Shown here piece after piece: positions 58,025 through 64,000 of a DNA stretch of 64,000 nucleotides. The stretch is taken from contig OW386293.2 of NCBI GenBank assembly GCA_936432065.2, positions 61,898,265-61,962,264 of the forward strand, in the 5' to 3' direction. The stretch's first letter is position 1. Every line of letters begins with the position of its first letter. The position numbers were made by a program, and so were the translations under genes. The notes beneath the pieces were generated by a model. It did not search any database. It saw only the letters and a program-made list of their open reading frames with translations, and was not told the DNA's origin. The DNA is from Rutpela maculata (taxonomy: Eukaryota > Arthropoda > Insecta > Coleoptera > Cerambycidae).

Positions 58025-58852
58025 ATGAAAATATATCTACTTTCAAAAATCGGAGAGATAAGAAGATTTCTTCTAACAGCTTTAAGATCATCCTACACAA
58101 TGAGAAGTATGGGAAACTGTGCAAATACATTGGCTGCATTCTTAGAAGATGTAGGTGGATGTCAAATTTTATGTCTTACAGAACATTGGAGGTCTGAAAA
58201 ACAGTCCAATTTATTATTGTTACCCAATTTACAAAATGTATCGAATTACTGCCGCTCCGAGGATCCTCATGGGGGAACTGCGATCTTCTGTGCATCCAGT
58301 GTAAGAGCAAGGCCCATATGTGAGATCAACAGCCTCTCGCAATGCAAAGTGTTTGAGTGTTGTGGAGTGGAAATCAACGTCAGAAAAATGAAATTTATTG
58401 TTGTGTGTATTTATCGATCATCATCGGACAGAGATTTCGAGTTATTTTTTGTCAAATTAAACGCATTATTAGATTTACTGTTTGAAAGAAATTTGTTGTT
58501 TTTTATAGCTGGAGATTTTAACATTAACTGTTGTGAATTAAATGAGCATAGTAAGACATTTTTAAATATTTTAGAATCTTATGGGGCTTTCCCAACGATA
58601 TTTGAGAGCACTCGCAGAGATCAAAGTAGTCAGAGTTGCATTGATAATATCTTCACAAATATTGTGGGTGACCACACTATTGCTAATGTTAATACAGGGA
58701 TATCTGATCATACCGCCCAGATTTTGTCCTTTGACATGGGTGAAAATTCTAAAGTAATTAAGAAGTTTCGTTTATTTTCCGAAAATGCAATCAATGAATT
58801 TTGTGCAGATATCAGCAAGGAGCGTTTTGATAATATTGTAATATGTTGCAAC
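58025..58852 (+). pseudogene. LINE-8 ORF2 endonuclease, truncated by insertions
   Basis: Starts right after the ORF1 stop. Motifs: ILCLTEHWRSEKQ, HGGTAIFC, CIYRSSSDRDFELFF, IAGDFNINC and GISDHTAQIL. Intact to ICCN, where hAT-N is inserted at 58852/58853. The frame continues at 59721-59739 before the Ty3-5 LTR. No RT is in the window. Confidence 0.85.
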
Positions 58853-59712
58853 TAGAGATGGTACGAAAGAACCGAACCTGTTCCTTCGGAACAGGTAAAA
58901 GCTAACAGTTCCGTGGAACAGTTCTCAGATTTCGAAAATACTAGTTCCGACTCCGCTCGACTGCCATGCATTTGAGCGGAGCACTGAGCACATGATAACG
59001 TTGTACCTTCGGACACGGAGCCGGAGTGGAATGAGCAGATCAGACTTGCGGACTTTTTGGTATTGGTGGTAGTGGCAGTATTTGTGTGGGATGTATATAA
59101 TAATAATAAATTCTGTTTAATTAGCGTTAAGTGTTAAGTATTACAGAAATGTAGCTCTAGCATTTTTTAATTCGAGGAGTTTTAGGAATAGTTAGAAGCC
59201 GTAGGTGAATATTTTGACTTATTTCCATGTAACAATAAAATGAATTGAAGAAATGGTAAAACTTAGAAATGAAATACTCACGGTGTTCTAAATCGCATTA
59301 CAAAACATATTAATTCATAAGACACCCTCTAGTCTTATTCAGAGTTCAAATACTAGTTCATATCGGTTTTGGTATACAGGACGTATTTTGTATTGGCCGC
59401 TTTCTTTTCAAAAGCTTGGAGCTCTGGAGATTTCAAAATCAAAACTTTGAATGGAGCACAATTGACATGTCAGTTTTTAACCTTCATCAACCAATCAGCA
59501 TTCTTGTTTCAAAAAAATCAGGACTCCAAGCACTTGAAAAGGAAGCGGTGTCATTATGGAGCATATGGAGCTGCGAGTGCGAAAGAACGGGCGATCACTA
59601 ATGCCGGACTCGGAGCAGGTCGGAATCGGAACAGGTTTTTGGAACAGGTATACTTTTTTACCCGGAACAGTTCCGACCTGTTCCGAGAAAAATCCACTCA
59701 GTACCATCTCTA
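58853..59712. mobile_element. hAT-N, non-autonomous hAT element (TSD GTTGCAAC)
   Basis: 860 bp with 12-bp inverted ends TAGAGATGGTAC/GTACCATCTCTA and 8-bp duplications GTTGCAAC at 58845-58852 and 59713-59720. Both ends are full of GGAACAG/CTGTTCC motifs. No transposase; ORFs across it are chance frames. Removal keeps the LINE-8 frame open. Confidence 0.93.
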
Positions 59713-59739
59713 GTTGCAACCCCTTAAAATTTAAGGATA

Positions 59740-60119
59740 TGTTGGTTACTAAAAAGTAGTAGTATTTGCACCTACTCGAGAAACCTACCAGAAGTTAGTT
59801 CTGGTGACATCTGGAATTATCTAGAGAATGGTGGCGTCATCACAGAAAAATCGAGATCTGTCATTTTTAGGTATAAAAGACCGACCGCATTCTCAGCGAG
59901 TAGTTCAGAAGTTCAGAAAGTATAGAAAGTGAGGTTAAGACTTCAAAGATAAACAAAGTGATAAACATTGTGATTTTTAGTCAGTAAAGTGTAAATAATA
60001 GTATTGTGAAGTATCCAGTAAATATTTAATAAAGTGTGTTAGTGGACATCTCTTGTTATAATTTTTGGAACCCACGAAATTTGCAAGGGGTAGTTTCCTA
60101 AGGGTGGAAACACGTCACA
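59740..60119 (+). repeat. 5' LTR of Ty3-5 (380 bp)
   Basis: Begins TGTTGGTTAC and ends CGTCACA. Has a TATA box (TATAAAAG, 59872-59879) and AATAAAGTG (about 60028), followed by a CA-rich end. It cuts LINE-8. The 3' LTR is outside the window. Confidence 0.75.
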
Positions 60120-60120
60120 A

Positions 60121-60139
60121 ATTGGTGTCAGAAAGCGGA
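60121..60139 (+). promoter_or_regulatory. Primer-binding site of Ty3-5
   Basis: ATTGGTGTCAGAAAGCGGA next to the LTR end; TGGTGTCAGAAG-type sites are common in insect Ty3/Gypsy elements. Confidence 0.65.
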
Positions 60140-60514
60140 ATTTTATGACAAGAGGAGCTCTGAAGTTGTGCTGGAGTGTTCGAGAAGTATTCTCGCGGTT
60201 TAGTGCTAACACAGGACTAATTTACTGGACATTGTTCAAGGGTTATTTGTGGACAGAAAAATAGTGTTAAGTATTAAACCCTTTAAACTGAGTAGTGATA
60301 GAGACACTGAAAAAGACTCATTTTTTGTGTTAGTGCGTGGAAATTACTAGAACTTTTCTATTTGGACATTAGTGGAGATTATTAAATTCTCTGAACTGGA
60401 TAGTGACAAAAGACTCTGGATAAGACTTTTTCGTGCTGTTTCGAGATTTTTCTGGAAAGTTCCATTACCGATATTGACGTGACAGTTAAATTTATTTTAT
60501 TTTAATTTCATCGT
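60140..60514 (+). other. Ty3-5 leader before gag
   Basis: About 375 bp of non-coding sequence between the primer-binding site and the gag start. No further signal recognised. Confidence 0.5.
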
Positions 60515-61100
60515 ATGCTCGTAACAACAAGAAGTATGGCATCCGATAAACAAATACAGGACTTATTAGAACAGTTCCAAAAAATGATGGCACAGCAACG
60601 GCAGGAAGACAAAGAAGAACAAGAAAAGCGACGTCAAGTAGAAAAAGAAGAGCAAGAAAGAAGAAGTCAAGAAGAAAGGGCCGAATTAAGAGAAATGATG
60701 GAGGACCTGAAGATACGACAACAAGAGGAGAAAGAGGAGCAAGAAAGACAATGTCAAGAGGAAAAAGACGAACTCAGAAAAATAATGGAAGACTTGGAAG
60801 AAAGACGCCAGGAGGAATTAAGGAAAATCCTGAGTGATCAAATAAAAATACAACAGGACGCAATCATTTCTGTCAAGAGTGAAGTCAAAGAAGAGATAAA
60901 CAAGGTAGAAGAAAAAGTAGGTGAAGTCAAGACCGAAGTCGGTCAAGTAAAAGGAAAAGTAAATCAGTTTGAAGAAAAGATGAGTGAGTTCGAAGAAGAA
61001 GTCAAAGGAGAAATAGACCGGCTTAAACGACAGTTGAGAGATAGAGGAAGCCAGCAGGTGGTATCATCAGGACAGCGACTAAAACCTCCTTCTTTTGATG
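60515..61100 (+). pseudogene. Ty3-5 gag, coiled-coil N-terminal part
   Basis: About 195 residues starting MLVTTRSMASDKQIQDLL; a Glu/Arg/Lys/Gln-rich coiled coil with repeated KEEQERR/EERAELREMMEDL units fills residues 30-180. The end RLKPPSFDE is the usual entry to the capsid (PPxFD) where LINE-9 is inserted. Gag with such a coiled coil is known in several insect Ty3/Gypsy families. A start at the second Met (SMASDK) is possible. Confidence 0.75.
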
Positions 61101-61311
61101 AATAGAATAGAATAGAATAGACTTTATTTATGTTAAAAATATAAAATTGTACATACGTCAAAACATTTTTACAGAAGAGGTAAATTTAAGACATTTTAAA
61201 ATAGTTAATAAAAATAATGTAAAATACATATCGGTAAAACTACAAAAGGTATAAAAAAGTTTGCTAAAAATAATAAAGTAGTAGACAGAGAGGAGGTGGT
61301 ATTTAATAATA

Positions 61312-63405
61312 TCACGTAACATTTGCAATTTCTCTCTCAATGTCTTCTTGTGAAAAGAATGCTTTCTTAAGTAGGAAGTTCTTAATTGTAGACCTGAATT
61401 TTGTTGGTGGTAGGGTTTTCACGCTATTGCTTAGTAGATTATAAAGTTTAACACCATGGTAATTAATACCAGTTTGTCCCCTAGTAAGCCTTATAAGTTC
61501 CAGATATATATCATCTTTGTGACGTGTATCGTACTGATGTGTGTCTGCATGTGTTGTGAAACTTTTTACGTTCTCATGAATGTGTGTTATGCTTTGTAAA
61601 GCATATATGCATGGTAAGGTAAGTACTTTGAGTTTGATGAAAAGTTCTTTCGTTTCCTCTCGATATCCTAGACCACCTACAATCCTAATGGCTCTTCTTT
61701 GGAGACCAAAGATCCTATGCTTGCCGGTGGCATGTCCCCAGGCGAGAATGGCATAAGACAAACGAGAGTGGCATAATGCGAAGTAGGCAGTTTTTAATAC
61801 ATCTGATGAGACTGAATTTGATAGTTGTCTTAAACCGTATATACTTTTTGTTAGCTGTTCTGCTAGATATTCAATGTGAGCATCCCATCTTAAGGATGGG
61901 TCAATAAAAACTCCTAGGAATTTGGTGCTGGTAGGGTTACTTGGTACTTTGCTAAGGTCACGTGTACTGGATATCATTTTTACTGTTTTCTTATCGTTGA
62001 GTGCTAGGGAATTAGTTGTAAACCACGTCTTGGCATTTGACAGTACATTGTCACATTTCAACATTAAGTTGTCAAGGTTAGGATCACATATTTGGAATGT
62101 GGAATCGTCAGCATAAAATATGCAGGTATCATCAGGTAGGGCATTTGGCATGTCGTTGATGTAGATCAGGAATAAAACAGGACCCAGAATTGAACCCTGT
62201 GGTACTCCTGATTTAACGAATGCTTCCTTAGATATATTTCCATTGAAATTAACTGATTGTTTTCGGTTTTCTAAATACGATTTGAGTAATGTGATACTAG
62301 AGATACTGAAATTGTATTTAACTAGTTTTTGTATTAGTAAGGTATGAGACACACAGTCAAAAGCTTTGCTGAGGTCACAAAACAATGAAGCTGTGTATTG
62401 CCCCTTTTCAAAGCAGTCCAATGTATGTTCAGTAAATTTTAGGATAGCGTCAGTTGTACACATGTTTTCACGGAATCCAAACTGAGATTTATATAGTATT
62501 TTATTTCTTTCCAAATATTCAATCATCTGGATTTTTATAACTTTTTCGAGAATTTTAGATAAAATAGGGAGTAAGGAAATTGGCCTATAATTGTGTGGAT
62601 CATCTGTATTGCCTTTTTTGAAAATTGGAACAACTGACGCAATCTTAAGTACATCTGGAAAAGTTCCAGTCTTCAGACTTTCGTTAATCAATTTTGTCAG
62701 AAGTATAACAATATGGTTTTTTATAGTTTTTATTAAGGCGACGTTTAAGCCATATATATCTTTGCTGTTACTATTCTTGAGGGAGCATATTATGTCTCTT
62801 ACTTCATTGTTTGTGACCTCACGGAAACAAAAGGTTTCAGCGTTATATATCTGTTTGACATAGTGTAAGGGGTCAGTATCTAGAATAGGGAGACCAGCAG
62901 TCACTTCTTTGGCGACATTGATGAAAAATTCATTAAAAGCATTTGGCTGAATGTTAATGTTCGATTCTGATTTAGGTGAGTTTCTTTTTTTAGACAAGTT
63001 TATTAATTCCCACATGGTTTTTGTGGGGTTTCCAGAGTTCTTTATGTAGTCGTTATTTGACATTATTTTCTTACCTTTTAAAGCATTTTTATATGTTAAT
63101 TTAAAGTCATTTCTAATTTTTTTATTTGCCTCGGTGTTATGTAGTTTGTACTCTTCATTTAAAAATTGTAAATGATCACGCATTTTTTTTAGTTCTTCTG
63201 TGAACCAATTGATTTTTATACTATTGTTATTTTCATAATAGACCAGCTTTTTTTGGAAAGATTCATTGTAAGCCTGTAGGATTATGTTTAAAAAAACCTG
63301 AAATTTTTCGTTAATGTCAAGAGTGTGATCACTGACAAACTCCCATGAGCAGGTGGAAATAAGTTCGTGAAATTTATTTTTGCCAGTAGCTGTAATTGGT
63401 CTAGT
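61312..63405 (-). CDS. LINE-9 ORF2 reverse transcriptase and C-terminus, open
   Basis: Open from 63405 to the stop at 61312 (the first ATG at 63183 gives 623 residues). RT motifs: HNYRPISLLPILSKILEKV, LFCDLSKAFDCVSHTLL, KSGVPQGSILGPVLFLIY, IFYADDSTFQI, TKFLGVFIDPSLRWDAH; C-terminal block QRRAIRIVGGLGY, YDTRHKDD, GINYHGVKLYNLL. It is joined to the endonuclease frame with one in-frame TGA (63406-63408) between them. Confidence 0.9.
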   Translation of the reverse strand, partial: TRPITATGKNKFHELISTCSWEFVSDHTLDINEKFQVFLNIILQAYNESFQKKLVYYENNNSIKINWFTEELKKMRDHLQFLNEEYKLHNTEANKKIRNDFKLTYKNALKGKKIMSNNDYIKNSGNPTKTMWELINLSKKRNSPKSESNINIQPNAFNEFFINVAKEVTAGLPILDTDPLHYVKQIYNAETFCFREVTNNEVRDIICSLKNSNSKDIYGLNVALIKTIKNHIVILLTKLINESLKTGTFPDVLKIASVVPIFKKGNTDDPHNYRPISLLPILSKILEKVIKIQMIEYLERNKILYKSQFGFRENMCTTDAILKFTEHTLDCFEKGQYTASLFCDLSKAFDCVSHTLLIQKLVKYNFSISSITLLKSYLENRKQSVNFNGNISKEAFVKSGVPQGSILGPVLFLIYINDMPNALPDDTCIFYADDSTFQICDPNLDNLMLKCDNVLSNAKTWFTTNSLALNDKKTVKMISSTRDLSKVPSNPTSTKFLGVFIDPSLRWDAHIEYLAEQLTKSIYGLRQLSNSVSSDVLKTAYFALCHSRLSYAILAWGHATGKHRIFGLQRRAIRIVGGLGYREETKELFIKLKVLTLPCIYALQSITHIHENVKSFTTHADTHQYDTRHKDDIYLELIRLTRGQTGINYHGVKLYNLLSNSVKTLPPTKFRSTIKNFLLKKAFFSQEDIEREIANVT

Positions 63406-64000
63406 TCATTTTTGGTGTTCTAGAGATTTTTTGTTAAAAGTTAGCGGTACTACAAGGATCTGACTCAGGTGGTCTGACAGAAGTGGTTCAATGTTATATG
63501 AGTTATAGTCATCAATGGAGAAGTTTATAAAGATATTATCGATACAGTTAGACAGTCTAGTAGCTTCAAAAATGGTTTGCTCAAGCCCATATGTTTTGAG
63601 TAGATCAGTCAGTGAAATATTAGCCGCATCAGATGTATTAAATTTCACATTAAAGTCACCACAAAGTATTACCTTATTTTTCCGTATTTCTATTTTGTTT
63701 AGTACATTTTCTAACAATTCCATGAAAATACTAATGTTTCCATTTGGGGGACGGTAGATGCTAATAACAATGATATTATTTATTTTCACAGCTGCAATTT
63801 CACAGTGTTTTTCTACTGAGATATTGTTTAGATGGGGTAGAGGTTTGTGTGTTAAATTGTTTTTGACTAAAATTAATGAGCCACCATGACAAAACTCAGA
63901 TCTACAAAAAGCACTAGCTAAGTGATAACCTTTAATTTCTAGAAATTTTAATTCATTACAATGTAGCCAGTGTTCACTAACACATATAACATCTAATGGT
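63406..64000 (-). CDS. LINE-9 ORF2 endonuclease, partial
   Basis: Reading frame open to the window edge: VICVSEHWLHCNE, HGGSLILV, ISIYRPPNGNISIFM, ILCGDFNVKF and LLSDHLSQIL. It ends in a TGA at 63406-63408, after which the same frame continues into the RT. Lacks the first endonuclease residues, which are beyond 64000. Confidence 0.88.
   Translation of the reverse strand, partial: PLDVICVSEHWLHCNELKFLEIKGYHLASAFCRSEFCHGGSLILVKNNLTHKPLPHLNNISVEKHCEIAAVKINNIIVISIYRPPNGNISIFMELLENVLNKIEIRKNKVILCGDFNVKFNTSDAANISLTDLLKTYGLEQTIFEATRLSNCIDNIFINFSIDDYNSYNIEPLLSDHLSQILVVPLTFNKKSLEHQK

Larger units (their letters stand above)
61101..64000 (-). mobile_element. LINE-9, CR1-group LINE, 5' end outside window
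   Basis: Reverse-strand LINE with an (ATTCT)n 3' tail at 61101-61120, a 3' UTR and ORF2 that reaches the window edge. Same family as LINE-5. It interrupts the Ty3-5 gag. Confidence 0.88.

Noticed and set aside
59369..59759. ORFs across hAT-N
   Set aside because: They lie in non-autonomous element sequence rich in repeated motifs and run over its boundary.

Overview
The window is eukaryotic, almost certainly insect, repeat DNA of about 64 kb. I find no conserved single-copy host gene. It is AT-rich and contains Ty3/Gypsy LTR retrotransposons, non-LTR retrotransposons (LINEs) with pentanucleotide or TTA tails, a PIF/Harbinger DNA transposon with intron-containing genes, a non-autonomous hAT element, solo LTRs, foldback elements and (TA)n microsatellites. 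The element types and the reverse-transcriptase motifs point to an arthropod; the species cannot be named from the sequence.

The main result is that much of the window can be unpicked into a nested stack from target-site duplications (TSDs) and from reading frames that close again when insertions are removed. Element names used here: Ty3-1 to Ty3-5, LINE-1 to LINE-9, sLTR-1 and sLTR-2, HARB, hAT-N. From the outside in: Ty3-2 (+ strand, gag at 10741-11663, resuming at 55012) was interrupted by LINE-3, an I/LOA-type LINE with RNase H (11664-55011, 11-bp TSD). LINE-3 was then hit by LINE-4 (about 12081-15881), by a solo LTR (sLTR-1, 20341-22013, TSD GAGT) and by Ty3-3 (22253-54864, minus strand, TSD TAAG). 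The 3' LTR of Ty3-3 holds sLTR-2 (22295-22778, TSD AGCT). Its body holds LINE-5, which itself carries Ty3-4 (26514-36547) inside a (TA)n tract. The body also holds LINE-6 (41023-44582, TSD ACATG) and the 8.85-kb HARB (45676-54525, TSD TGA). HARB carries a DDE transposase, a MADF/Myb-like protein and a THAP-finger protein.

Left of this stack lie Ty3-1 (1 to about 5.6 kb, minus strand, gag and pol open), a truncated LINE-1 and a full-length but frameshifted LINE-2 (6344-10697, minus, 10-bp TSD). To the right, Ty3-2 continues through its protease, which is interrupted by LINE-7 (55378-56638, TSD TATAG). LINE-8 (from about 57063) follows; it holds hAT-N (58853-59712, TSD GTTGCAAC) and is cut by Ty3-5 (LTR from 59740). 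The gag of Ty3-5 is interrupted by LINE-9 (61101 to the right edge, minus).

Most copies are decayed. The youngest-looking are Ty3-4, whose two 1969-bp LTRs differ at about five positions seen by eye and whose polyprotein is broken by one extra A and one stop; Ty3-1; and LINE-6 and LINE-9, each one lesion from a long open ORF2. Stretches without recognisable genes include 2765-5695, 22918-24100, 36744-37925 and large non-coding parts of HARB.
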